A stretch of DNA of 64,000 nucleotides from Atherinomorus stipes (taxonomy: Eukaryota; Chordata; Actinopteri; Atheriniformes; Atherinidae). A program made the translations under genes and the position numbers. Under the pieces are notes generated by a model. The model was given only the letters and a program-made list of their open reading frames with translations, was not told the origin of the DNA and did no database searches. Each line of letters begins with the position of its first letter. Position 1 is the first letter of the stretch. Location of the stretch: NCBI GenBank assembly GCA_023101725.1, contig JALJCO010000173.1, positions 1-64,000 on the forward strand, given 5' to 3'. Shown here in pieces: positions 21,858-32,753 of the stretch.

Positions 21858-23160
21858 ACGGTTTCTCTGCTGATTTTGTTTTTTTATACTGATTGTTATA
21901 GAAAAATAAAACAAAAGTAAAAATAGAGGTAAGTTTCATACAATTTGAGGTTCAGGGAATTTTGAAATTTATTTTAACTCTTTTATTTGAAATTTATTGA
22001 GAGGACAGCCCCTTGAGATGTAACTGTGTACTGACTGCACATAAACTTATAAAACCTTAGACATATGATGCTTCTTTTTTCTATGCTGTATGGCCATCAG
22101 TGCATGAATCTCAGCTTAAAATTGTTGCAGTGTGCTGTTCATACTACAACATGTGCTTGGTCTGAGTTTTAACATTTCTGTTTTGAACCCATTGATCCAC
22201 TTATTGAATCTTTGTTGCATCAGCCCATGTTGCTAGCCCATCTCTCCTCCACACACACTCTCTCTCTACAGTATAAGACTTTTACTCACAGTCCAAAAGC
22301 TGCGTGAAAGTGTTATGCAGCCACTCTACATATTTACATCAGCTTGTTTTTGTGGAGGATAGTTAATCTTCAGCTGATCAAAGAAACAGAATTCAGGTTT
22401 TCTTGTCAGAGGCTGAGTGCTCGAGAACTTGAAGCCAAGATGTGGAACAACTATACAGAAGGTGCTTCTATGACTTTATAAGAGGGTGTCTGTGTGTGTC
22501 TAAAATCTTCAACCAGGGATGAAACTGCCTTTTGTATCTGGTTAGGGTTCATATCCTCCTTAAAAATAAAAAGTTCCTCACCATAAGAGCAAAAAAGTTG
22601 AACATTTTGGTTCAAGCTCTGTGTAAACCTCTCCTTTGTGTCCTTCTATTTCACCAAACACCTATAGCTCTCCCACAATTTCATTTTGCACAGGACATCA
22701 GCCAAACCAGTTGGAAACCATGCAGTAAATCTGACATAGTGAGCAGCACTGGTTCAGGGCAGCATTAGCAAACCCAACACCAGCAGTGGGCAGTTGGAGG
22801 AAGTGTGTGTTTGACAGTGTAGTATTAAGGTTTTGTCTTACCAAGGAAAATACCAAAGTTTTAAGTTGCATCGTTTATTGTTTGGCCTTGTCCTGTCAGT
22901 TGGGAGGGTTGGTCATGTTTTTTCTTGTCTGACCACATTGACTTGTACTCTGTGGCTACTGACAGCAGATAAACCTCCCTGTGTATAAAATGGTTTTATA
23001 TAACAGGCATTTGACAATGAGTAACTGTCCTGATTACTTGAGTTGTTGCATAAGGATACAATTACAGGACCAAATTAATTCAAGGTTAGGTTATACTGAA
23101 TAGTTTGTACCTTCTCCATGTATTATGGACTGTATGCAGGTATAGTACATGTAGGCACTG
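21858..23160. other. septin9 intron sequence, nothing recognised
   Basis: Non-coding intron with a short TCTC/CACA tract near 22247-22265; no exon or repeat family recognised. Confidence 0.5.
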
Positions 23161-23681
23161 TACCGTATTTTCCGGACTATAAGTCTCACTTTTTTTTGAT
23201 AGTTTTGCGACTTGTGCAACTTATATTGATATTTTTCAATATCAATTAATATTGACTGGCATGAGCCAAGGAGTAAATATTACCGTCTAATGTCAAAAGA
23301 GGGCGCTCCAGGCTTGTGACAACTATATTCTGCTCCAAGGGCAAAAATCCCAAAACAGCCTTATCTCAGTGAGAGGAGTTCATTTTGGACATCTGGCTGT
23401 ACTGCCTGTGTGGTCGAACAAATACTTAAAAAAACATGTTTATCCTTCTTAGTTATAATGATTATGATCATTTACAGGCATTACCTTTGGAATTGGACTG
23501 ATTGGGTCATTTTTAGCAGTAAGCAGTAGGATATGAAAAATCCGAAAATCACCCTATTTTGAATAAATAAATACAACTTATAGTCTGGTGCGACTTATAT
23601 ATGTTTTTTAATGTTCATGATGCATTTTTTGACTGATGAGACTTATACTCAGGAGCGACTTATAGTCTAGAAAATATGCTA
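23161..23681. mobile_element. 521-bp TIR element (TACCGTATTTTCCGGACTAT family)
   Basis: The left end TACCGTATTTTCCGGACTAT and the inverted right end TAGCATATTTTCTAGACTAT match well and both continue with AAGTC. The phrase is a recurrent vertebrate DNA-transposon end. The TA at each border could be a duplicated target. Near the right end the motif (G/T)CGACTTATA(G/C)TC recurs three times, typical of subterminal repeats. There is no transposase frame; the superfamily is left open. Confidence 0.75.
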
Positions 23682-26600
23682 CTTTCTTTATATCTGGTAC
23701 TATGTGCATTACTCTTCTACAAACACAGAAAATCTGCATGGTTTTACATTGATGCTTTATGTCTTTACTTACAGTATATTTTATTGCCATTTGCTCGGAG
23801 GCTGTCTTGTACTGTATGCACAGAATACTATCTTTAAAAAAAAAAAAATCCAAATTTGAAAATAATACTGAACTTTCTGATCACAGCTAAGGAATTTCTT
23901 TGAACTGCAGTATATAGAAATAACATTCAGAAAGCAACAAAACACAAAAGAAAAAAAAAGATAACAGACGAGAGTCCGCAGCTTCCTGCACGCAGTACTC
24001 TTACCAATCAATCACTCTCATTAATCAGTCTTGCCTATTACCGGTAGAATTGCCTGTCAGTCACTCTTACTATGGTAGTAAGAGTGATTGAAGGGCTAAT
24101 AGACAAATAAAACATGTAATGAATGCAGAAATGATTGGCGGATGTTTTTTTAGCCCCATCACGTTCACAGCTGATGTATAATGACATTTATATATTTAAA
24201 GCTTTTAATCAATCACACTTTATGGGGTAGTGAACCCATCGAATATTGCAAAAATTGTTAAAAGAAACATCTATAAGGCATTTAAATAGTTCTCCCACAA
24301 TGAAAAGATATTATTCCTGCATTTTTGCAATGATGCATTTATTAGAATAGAATTAAAAAACGATGTTCAGAATGGTTCAATCAGAGACATGTCAGAACAT
24401 TTTCATTAAAGTTGCTGAGTCGTGGGTTCAATATGCTGATGCAGCTATGTTGATGAAGCATATGACACTTGATTTCCTGTAAACTGTGGCTCAATCACAG
24501 TGCTAGAGCAAAGTAGGAATTAACATGGTCATTTCAAACTTTAGTTGTCCTTAAAACTGGGGTTCTGTTTTCCAGACAAAAACTATCAGCAGCTCAGAGT
24601 GGTTTATCTGAGGCATCATGATCATGAGAAAATTGATCTTTCCAGGCTCAAATACATATTTGTCACTAAAGTTCACTCCAATCACGTCCTTTATTTGCAG
24701 CTATGTTTTTAAAATAAGTCTGTTTTATGCAATGTAAAGTATGACACTGATGACTTTCCTCAGAGCAAAAGATTGCTATGGTTGGTTAAAGCTATGATAG
24801 TTAGTGACAGATGGTTCTTCCAGTCAACTGTCCACTATTCTTTGACGTCTGTCTCCTTGAAAGACTTTTTTTTTTTAATTAGTGACTTTTTCCAAAAGTA
24901 TTTTTCTGCTTCAGTGCAAAGAAAATATTTAAATTATTCATTCATAACTCATGAACTTTGGTGTGAAGATCCAAAATTGAGTTGGGGTCAAAAGGTTTAA
25001 TTTTATAGTTATATATGAATGATAAAAGGTCAAATAAATATTGTATTAAAAAGGCAACAAAAAGCCTGAGTAGAAATCTCAGTATAGTAATAGTCGGTCT
25101 CACTCTCTCTATTTCTGTAATATTATGGTTGAATATTTATGATGCATTTATATTGTCTTATTGACATTTATGTGGTCTTTTTTTAAACTACTGAGCGTCT
25201 TAGAACTGATGATAAACTCATCCCATGTTGGCATTTACAAGAATTTACCTATTAATTCTTAATTTCCACAAAAAATGTAGTTTAATATATTTATTTATTT
25301 ATTTATTTTGCACTGCAACTCAGTGGCGTGCCTTTGTCGACCTTTTTCTAGCCGTCCAAGATGTATAAAATTATTGAGTCGGCCCATTTACTTGTTTGTC
25401 ACATTCATATTATTGTGTTCTGAAATATATTATTGCTAAAATGATTTAAAAATGAACACAGTCAGTCCTCTCTATATTCTAATCTGATTTTTTAAAAGTA
25501 TTTACTGCATTTATTAATACTTAAGTCATTAACTGTGTTGTACTATTGAAAATGGCGTCTAGTATATTTAGTTCAAATATATTTAGTTGGATTATTTTGT
25601 CCACTTTTTGTTACCCTGGACTTTTTTCAGTACCACAGAATTACACGGTGCCACTTTCAAGGCAAAAAAATTCAGTGGACAGCAGGTTAACACCAGAAAT
25701 GTAAAAGTTTGAGTCATCTTCATGCTTATGCTCTTCATTCACCACCATACTGCTTTTCTTCCTCTCTATCTCCTGCATGCTTTTCTGCCTTTCCCATCCC
25801 TCCTTTATATTTGTTTTCCTCCCTCCAGAGTTTTATATTTGTCCATCTGGGTTGAAATGATACTGAATGTTTGTGGCCATTGGTGGCGTTGTCCTTGAGA
25901 AAAAGTGTTGATGCTGATAATACAGAGGCAGAATGACCCTCCAACACCTGGGCTGTATACAGTAGTAGTGGCTGTGAAAAGCTGCCTCCATCTTTGTTTT
26001 CGTATCTGTACAGTAATCCTGATCTGGACTGTGTGAGCTGCGTTATCGTCCCACGGGGGAACGCTGTGAGATACTGGACATCAGGCAGTGATGGGTAGCA
26101 GAGGGAGGTGGGGAGTTGGTGCTATTGGATGTTGTTGATGTTCCTCTGAGGTAGACAAGGCTGCTCATTTGTGGCTCATAGTCTGGGAATGTTCTCCATC
26201 CATTCATCAGATCCACACAAATACACTCATATATCCTAGTGTTTCTATACTAGTGATATTCATCTAACTGATATCTCCTTTCTGTGTTTTGCTTTAGCTG
26301 AACATGAAAGAATGAGCTAATGTTGATCAGATGAACAAGAATACCCATTAAAAAGTGGACTGATCTGGTCCCGTAATCCCCCCATTGCCTTTTCCTCCAT
26401 TCCCAGAATTTCAAGACAAAATTCAAACATAGAAAAATTCTAATTCACTTGGCTGCACAGTCAGAATAGATATTATTATTATTATCAATAACCTCATAGG
26501 TCTCAGGCAGAAAATCCCTACAGCTCATTTATATCAGCAAAATTTGGCAAGATGGATCTTGATATCTTTTGGGTTTTGTTCTCACATTAATAGCTGATGT

Positions 26601-29437
26601 AAAGTTCAACAAACATGTACAGTGAGTGCCAGGAGAAGTTCGTGAGTACACATTTTCCTGAAGTGTTGACTAAAGCATATATCACAGCTTCTCAGCTGCT
26701 TATAAAATCTGCAGAGCGATTTTGGCAGAGCAGCATATTGTCTGGCCAGAGTTGAAAGTAGCCATGACCTTGCACTCCCTCTTAACAATCATAAAACAGC
26801 AGACACTAAAGCAGGGCTAAGAAGGACACAGTCCAGTGGCAGCAGGGGTTTGGGATTCCTCTTAAGCAGGGCAGATTTATTATTGTGTTTGTATTTTTTT
26901 TCCTATTAATGAATGGGTGGATTTTAAAGTTGTTTTATGGTCTTTTACTGGATAATGAGCTGTGCTGTTTTCAGAACCTCAGCAGAGAAAATAAAAAATT
27001 GGACTGTGAGAAAATTACTGTTAAAGTGTTTATGAGTATTTCTTTCATGTTTATATTGATATAAAAAGGGACGTTTCTTTTGTTTATCACACATAATGTA
27101 ACTTAAGAAGATGAAGTTGTTATCTTTGTTGTTATCAAAGCTATCCTCTTCTTCATGATCAATCAAACCCCTGTGCCAAACAGATGGGGGTGGGGGGCAA
27201 TGGGGGAAGTGAGGCCCATCTTCCATTAAACTTGTTTGCAAATTGCACCCAGCTTCCTCATTTGCAAACTTCTGAAGTTGAATTTTCCATGTAGGTCCCA
27301 TTTTTGTCGCTCACAACTTCAGAGTCTGATGAATCTTCCTCAAAGCATTTATTTTGCAGATAAATGCTTCTATTAACGTTTCATTCTTTCACTTAAATTA
27401 TTAGTTCTCATGCAAAGTTCAGCTTCTCAAGCTCTGCGTGTCCCCCTTGGCTCCTTTTTTAAAATATATATATATTTACCAGGAACCAGAAAACACCTTT
27501 TGGTGTCTTCTCAGCCCTCTCCTGTTTTGTGCACATCAGCTGCTTAGAGAAACTTACTGCTGCTGATTGTTTTGGAAAAGGCCTGGGGAGTTAGATATTT
27601 GGAAAGATGTGCTTCACCTACCAGTTCCTAGTAAGGACTGTAAACATGCCATGGCACAAATAGCCTAATCAAGTTCTGAAGCTTTAGTGAGAGTTGTCTT
27701 TTAGCGTCAAACTCAAGGTTTTTTTTTTTTTTTTTAATCATTTTTATGTAGCTGTATAATTGGGAACCTTATACCCAGAACCAACCCAACAGAGAGCAAT
27801 ACTTAACTTTTGCCTGAAATTTTTTTGGGGGGTAAATTGCATCAATTGTCCATCATACTGAAAAAAAGACTTTCTAGCTGGTTTTGCTTGCTAATGCCTG
27901 TGGGAAGACAGCTTTGATGTTGTTGTGTCAAGCTCCAGATCCTCCAAACAGAACTTTGGCTTTACACAGAGAGCAACCAAGCTGGGGCATAGTCCCCTCC
28001 CTTGCGGTTGCAGATGCTCAAAAATAAACACATATTCCTGTAACACACACTCAGTAGCTTTTACAAGCATTTTGAGCAAAACTACAAATAGTTGCATGAA
28101 ACAGGCACATGCACTGCAGGCACACCGCAAGCCACAAACAGATCAAATAATCAGCGCTGTGCTCTGAACTGAAGGAAACATTCTTAGGGGTGTGTGTGAG
28201 TGGACACATCTAACTTTTGTTTAATTATGATGCCAGCTCCTGGCTACTGGCTGCGCCCCACAAATCCTCATCGGAGGTCAAATCCAAGTCGACTTTCAGT
28301 CAATTGCATTTTTCCTGAGGAGGATCCCATCCTTTAGTATCCTCATCTTGGACAGTGCAGCTATTTTGTCACAGAAAATAAGCTTGAGGAAGAAGTGCCT
28401 CTATTTGTTTGCCGATGTTGGGACAGAATAAGGAGCCATTTAACATCTTTTTGTCTAAATGTTTGGTAGCAGATGACATCTGACTGATTGCATGCATTAG
28501 ATCATTAGAGTGGAAAGCTCCAAGGGGGCCTGTGTCAAAACCCTACAATTTTATATTCTAGTCTACCACACACATAGCAAGCTATGACAAAACAATCCAG
28601 AAATAGATTTTAAGACATGGTGAAAACACACAACTTGAGGACATATTGAAATTATAAAGGTATGGCTTAATTGGTGTGCATGCTGTTTCTTTTGTGTGCC
28701 ACCAAAATTGCTTCTTCATCTCCTCTACCCTCAAACCTCAGCTGCTTTACAGCTTTGATGTTGTTACCCGTATTTTTCAGAAAGAAATGTTTATGATGCA
28801 CATTTAATTGGTACAATCTTTTAATGAATATTTTATGATATTGTTTTTATTTCTATAAACAGCTATCTTGACACATAAATTATTTATAAGGGAAAGATGT
28901 GAAAGTGCACAGAACAAATCAGTTTGCTTTCAGTTTACTGAGTCCTTTCCTTATGCATAAATAGTAATTAATTATGTGCATTTATGTATTATATAAACAA
29001 ATAACTGAGTAATGCTAGAAAAAACCTATAAAGTTGATACTACTGTGGTTCAACTTTTGTCAAATTTTTAAAATTTTTTTTTTAAGTTTAAATTAGTCTT
29101 TAACCCATCACAGTTTCTTCATTTAAGCTACAGTATAATTCTGCGAATTATATCAAGTGATCAATTGTATGTAGTGTAAGAGAATAAGGTCTTCAAACTC
29201 AAATTATAGCTAAGTGTAAATAGAAAAGTCTGTATTTTACAGAAGCTGACACAGGCCATACTGTTACAGTACTGCTTATATGTACTCCTATTCCACATTT
29301 TCCTGTGAGACCAGTCAAAAGCCCTGCTCCTTCAAACATCAACACCATGACCAATGTTGAAAACAGTAAGAACATAAACAATTTCTTCAGTCCAATGAAT
29401 ATTTGATTTATACATCATCTTTGTCTCCCTCATACAG
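23682..29437. other. septin9 intron before the shared exon
   Basis: This 5.7-kb stretch has no recognisable exon or large repeat. It holds short A/T runs, a small dyad GTCACTCTTACTATGGTAGT with AAGAGTGA (24060-24088), an ATTT tract near 25287-25312 and a T-run at 27718-27735. It ends in a pyrimidine-rich acceptor (TTTGTCTCCCTCATACAG, 29420-29437) for the shared septin9 exon. Confidence 0.55.
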
Positions 29438-30121
29438 CTCTTAAGAGGTCCTTTGAGGTGGAGGATGTTGATACTTCATCCCATTCATCACCCGGCTCTC
29501 GTCGGACAACCAACTCCCCTCACCGTAACGCCATGTCTCCCACCAGCATCTACTACCGCGACCTGGGCACCACTGCCCCGGCTACCAACAACAACAACAA
29601 CCTCAACTACACCCAACCACGCTCCATCATGGGTGGGGGAGGCTCCAAGACTCCTGAGCCTGTTTCACGCCGTTCTGAACTCTCCATTGACATCTCTTCC
29701 TCCAGCAAGCAGGTGGAAAACATCACCAGTCCTGCCTCCTCGCGCTTTGGGACCAACAGTGCTCTGAAACGCCCTGAAGTTCTGGGACACTCCAAGACCC
29801 CCGAGATGAGCCACAAGAGGGAGGTAACTTTTGCCAAGACCCTGACTGACTCCCCGGTGATACGCCGCAATGAGGGCAACAACAACAACAACGGGATTAC
29901 CCGGGCACCTGAGCAGAATCACGCTCGCAAGTTTGAGCCCCCCAGTCCAGGGGATGTCCGCAGACCTGAAATCAGCATCACCAAAGCTCCACCAGAGAAC
30001 AATGGCCACCACCAGGCAGTGCATCATCCTCACCACCCCAACCCACACCACAACACCATTGTCACCACTTTCCGCTGCTCATCGCCCAACCACGCTGGAC
30101 GCAAGTCTCCCAACCCTGACA
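29438..30121 (+). CDS. septin9: Septin 9, large shared N-terminal exon (disordered, basic domain)
   Basis: This 684-nt exon has a strong acceptor (CTCATACAG, ending 29437) and a GTAAGT donor at 30122. It enters and leaves in phase 1, so it is length-neutral. It starts (A)LKRSFEVEDVD, matching the point where all long human SEPT9 isoforms converge. Further matches are PEPVSRRSELSIDISS, KQVEN, SRFG and LKRPEVLGHSKTPE. The region is low-complexity and basic, with repeated R/K-R-x-E motifs (RRSE, KRPE, KREV, RRNE, RRPE) of the type reported to mediate microtubule binding in septin 9. The Arg (29668-29670) and Ser (29683-29685) equivalent to human R88 and S93 (v2 numbering), mutated in hereditary neuralgic amyotrophy, are both conserved. 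It has two five-Asn runs (near 29587 and 29878) and a His-rich stretch (about 30007-30052) not in the human protein. The GTPase domain is encoded downstream, outside the window. Confidence 0.96.
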
Positions 30122-30535
30122 GTAAGTCAGCTCAGCACCACACATGCTCCCTCAGTTCATCATATTTCATTGAGTTTCAATTTCAATTTAATAAGCTTTA
30201 TTGGCATGAATGTAGATTTACAATATGGCCAATCTTTCTTTAACCACATTCTGAAACCACCCAGCAGGTCTTCTCCAATCTAAAAAATGGTTGATTTTAA
30301 TTCAGCTTTATTTGTATTTCACCACTTAACAAAGTTCGATCCAATTCATTGTGGTCTAGATATAGTCCAATTAAAACAAATTCATCATACGACCCACATT
30401 AGTCCAATTGCAGATAACTGTGTTTATGAAATGAAAGAATCAGAAAAAAAGAAAGATAAAAAAAAATTGTCCCAAAGGGAGACTGCAATGTTGTACTACG
30501 TTTTTTTATTTTTCTTGTTTTTGTTTTAATAATAA
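30122..30535. other. septin9 intron with LINE/SINE-tail-like sequence
   Basis: The intron donor is GTAAGTC. Phrases such as AATAAGCTTTATTGGCATGA (30190-30209) and TCAGCTTTATTTGTATTTC (30302-30320) resemble 3' tails of fish retroelements in reverse orientation. No coding part is associated with them. Confidence 0.4.
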
Positions 30536-31760
30536 ATTTGTAATGCACTTTACATTAAAAGAAATCTCAAAGTGCTACAGGGTAAAAACATAATAAGAAT
30601 TGGCAAACGTAAAAAAGTCAATCAGGCAAATGCCTTTTTGAAAAGGTAGGTTTTCAGATCACATTTAAAAGCCTACACAGTCTGCAGAGCCCACAGGTGG
30701 TCTGGGAGGGCGTTCCACAGTCTTGGAGCAGCTGAGCAGAAAGCCCGATCCCCCATGGCGCAGAGCTTGGTCCTGTTTGGTTTTAAGTAGTAGATGCCTG
30801 CAAAGGCGGAGGGTCGTGGGGAGGTCTGCGGGGTGAGGAGTTCTTTGTGGTGGTGGTGGGAGTGTTGAATACAGTGATGGGTGAGGTGGGACACCTTGTA
30901 CTCTGAGTGGGATCAGGAGCCAGTGAAGTGATTTGAGGAGGGGAGTGATGTGGTTGAACTTACGCACCCTCATCAGGATCCTGGTCGTACTGTTCTAAAT
31001 GTACTGAAGCCTTTTTAGGCTTTTGCCAGATATCCCGATGAGGAGTGCATTGCAATAGTCCAGCCTGGAGGAGATGAAGGCGTGGACAAGCCTTCCTGCA
31101 TCCGGAAGAATGGGGGAGGGACGGAGTTTGGCAATGTTTTTGAGGTGGAAGAAGGATGTCTTGCAGAGGTGGTTGATGTGCGTCGCAAAAGAAAGGTTGG
31201 AGTCCATTATCACCAACCTGGGTGTATACTCCCGGGTTGGTGACTGTTGTGGAGAGGGGTATGTTTTGGCTGGAGAAGGAAATACTTGTGAAGGGGGATG
31301 AACGGATCTGGTGTGGAGTGCCAACTACGATGGCTTCAGTCTTGGAGTCAGTTTAGTTGGAGGAAGTTAAGCTTCATCCATGCCTCTATCTCCTCCAGGC
31401 AGATGGTCAGATGGATGGCGGCTGAGGTGCAGAAGGGGTGGAGTTTGTTTTTAAGTACAGCTGTGTGTCATCAGCATAGCAATGGAATGAAATTCCATGC
31501 CTGCTGATGATCTGGCCGAGGGGAAGCATGTAGGGAGTGAAAAGGATGGGGCCCAACACTGATCCTTGAGGGACACCGCAGGTAACGCCATGGGAGGATG
31601 ATTTTGCCTGTCCTAGGGCAACATGCTCAGTCCTGTTTGTGAGGTATGATCTCAACCAGGTGAGAGCTGTGTCTGTGAGACCAATGATGGATTGCAGGCA
31701 GTGAAGGAGGATGTTGTGGTGATGGTATCAAAGGCAGCTGTCTGGTCCAGGAGGATGAGA
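30536..31760 (-). mobile_element. L2-type LINE fragment, minus strand, decayed reverse transcriptase
   Basis: Reading from right to left there are reverse transcriptase blocks: LILLDQTAAFDTI (near 31755-31715, first catalytic Asp), RSYLTNRTEHVAL, CGVPQGSVLGPILF (about 31585-31545), [12 protein letters not shown] (about 31475-31440), SRLDYCNALLIGI (about 31065-31030) and the C-terminal SAAPRLWNALPDHL (about 30735-30695). Frames change several times and a central part is missing, so it is a fossil. The 3' end lies near 30536, where GCACTTTACATTAAAAG precedes AATTTGTTAT. The family is related to, but distinct from, the LINE at 1-2053. Confidence 0.88.
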
Positions 31761-31789
31761 AGAGACGTAAAAACAATGATAATTAATTA

Positions 31790-31940
31790 GATGATACGGC
31801 CTCGTTCTGGAGGGTGATAGCTGCTGGTAAGAATGATCTCCTGTATCTTTTTGTCTTGTATTGCACTTGAAGAAGACTTTCATTGAAAATGTTGTTTCTT
31901 CATTGTAATATGTGAAGAATTGTCCATTATTTTCAGCAGC
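31790..31940 (-). mobile_element. Rex1-type LINE C-terminal fragment
   Basis: The minus strand encodes RYRRSFLPAAITLQNEAVSS and then a stop near 31783-31850, the same C-terminal motif as the fragment at 19770-20030. It directly abuts the 5' side of the L2-type LINE fragment, so the two minus-strand LINE pieces lie in tandem. Confidence 0.65.
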
Positions 31941-31973
31941 TGGTACAGCATATAACAATCAGCTAAAGATAAG

Positions 31974-32003
31974 ATCAAATCAGATCAGATCAGATCAGAT
32001 AGG
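31974..32003. repeat. (GATCA)n short tandem repeat
   Basis: About five copies of AGATC/GATCA, directly readable; the last copy is altered to GATAGGATAG. Confidence 0.85.
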
Positions 32004-32091
32004 ATAGCTTATATAAGAATTGGGAATTCTGATGGAGGGCTGACCTAAGAGCTGCTCAAACCATAGAGGAGAACATTTTCTCCATCTAAAA

Positions 32092-32293
32092 TAGTGGTGG
32101 GAACTCTGGTCCTTGGCGAAAACTGCAGTCCTGCCGGTTTTATGTGTTCCCACTCCAGCACACCTGATTCAAATCGAATGGATCCAACAGCCATATCAAG
32201 TTCTGCACAATGACTCATTCATTTGAAACAGGTGTGTGGGAGGAAGGACACACAGAAAACCTGGAGGATAAGGGCTAAGGTTCCCCACCACTG
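32092..32293. mobile_element. 202-bp non-autonomous hAT-type element with 8-bp target duplication
   Basis: The left end TAGTGGTGGGAACTCTGG and the inverted right end CAGTGGTGGGGAACCTTAG form terminal repeats. The flanks ATCTAAAA (32084-32091) and ATGTAAAA (32294-32301) are an 8-bp duplication with one mismatch. The interior (CCCACTCCAGCACACCTGAT...CAGGTGTGTGGGAGG) is itself partly palindromic. A related copy lies at 51391-51590. Confidence 0.88.
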
Positions 32294-32535
32294 ATGTAAA
32301 ACAAGTCAATCCTGTTTGAGTTGGGTCTTCTTGAGTTGATATTCTCTGATTTAATCAAAAGCTGTTTGGGACACAGCTGATCAGCGGCAGGCAGGGTATG
32401 TACAGGTATGCAGTGATAGGGAGAAATCTGGATATTCTTTGACTGAGAAAATAATGACATAAAGTTGTATAATGGTCAATTGAACAGTTGTGACATTGTT
32501 TTTTTGAGAACATTTACACCTTCATGTTACAATGG

Positions 32536-32753
32536 GCTTTAAGCACAATTCCACTACTTCCTAACTTAAGCCAGCTCCTTTGTCTCCTGTCTTTCCTTAT
32601 TGGACAATTTGATTAATCCAGGTGTGCTTGACCTCAGTAACCACATGGACAATGGCCAGACACACTTGGATTAATCAGTTTGTCCTGTAATGAAAGACAG
32701 GAGACAAAGGAGCTGGGCTTAAGTTCAGCAAGTAGTGGAGTTGTGCATAAAGC
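32536..32753. mobile_element. 218-bp fold-back element
   Basis: The arm at 32536-32626 (from GCTTTAAGCACAATTCCACT to GATTAATCCAGGTGTG) is repeated in inverted orientation at 32661-32753, separated by a 34-nt loop. The core AGCTCCTTTGTCTCCTGTCT is identical in both arms. With so little unique interior this is a palindromic MITE-like element; no target duplication is obvious. Confidence 0.85.

Noticed and set aside
30122..30243. Extension of the septin9 frame past the donor
   Set aside because: A consensus GTAAGT donor sits where homology ends; the extra residues are intronic.
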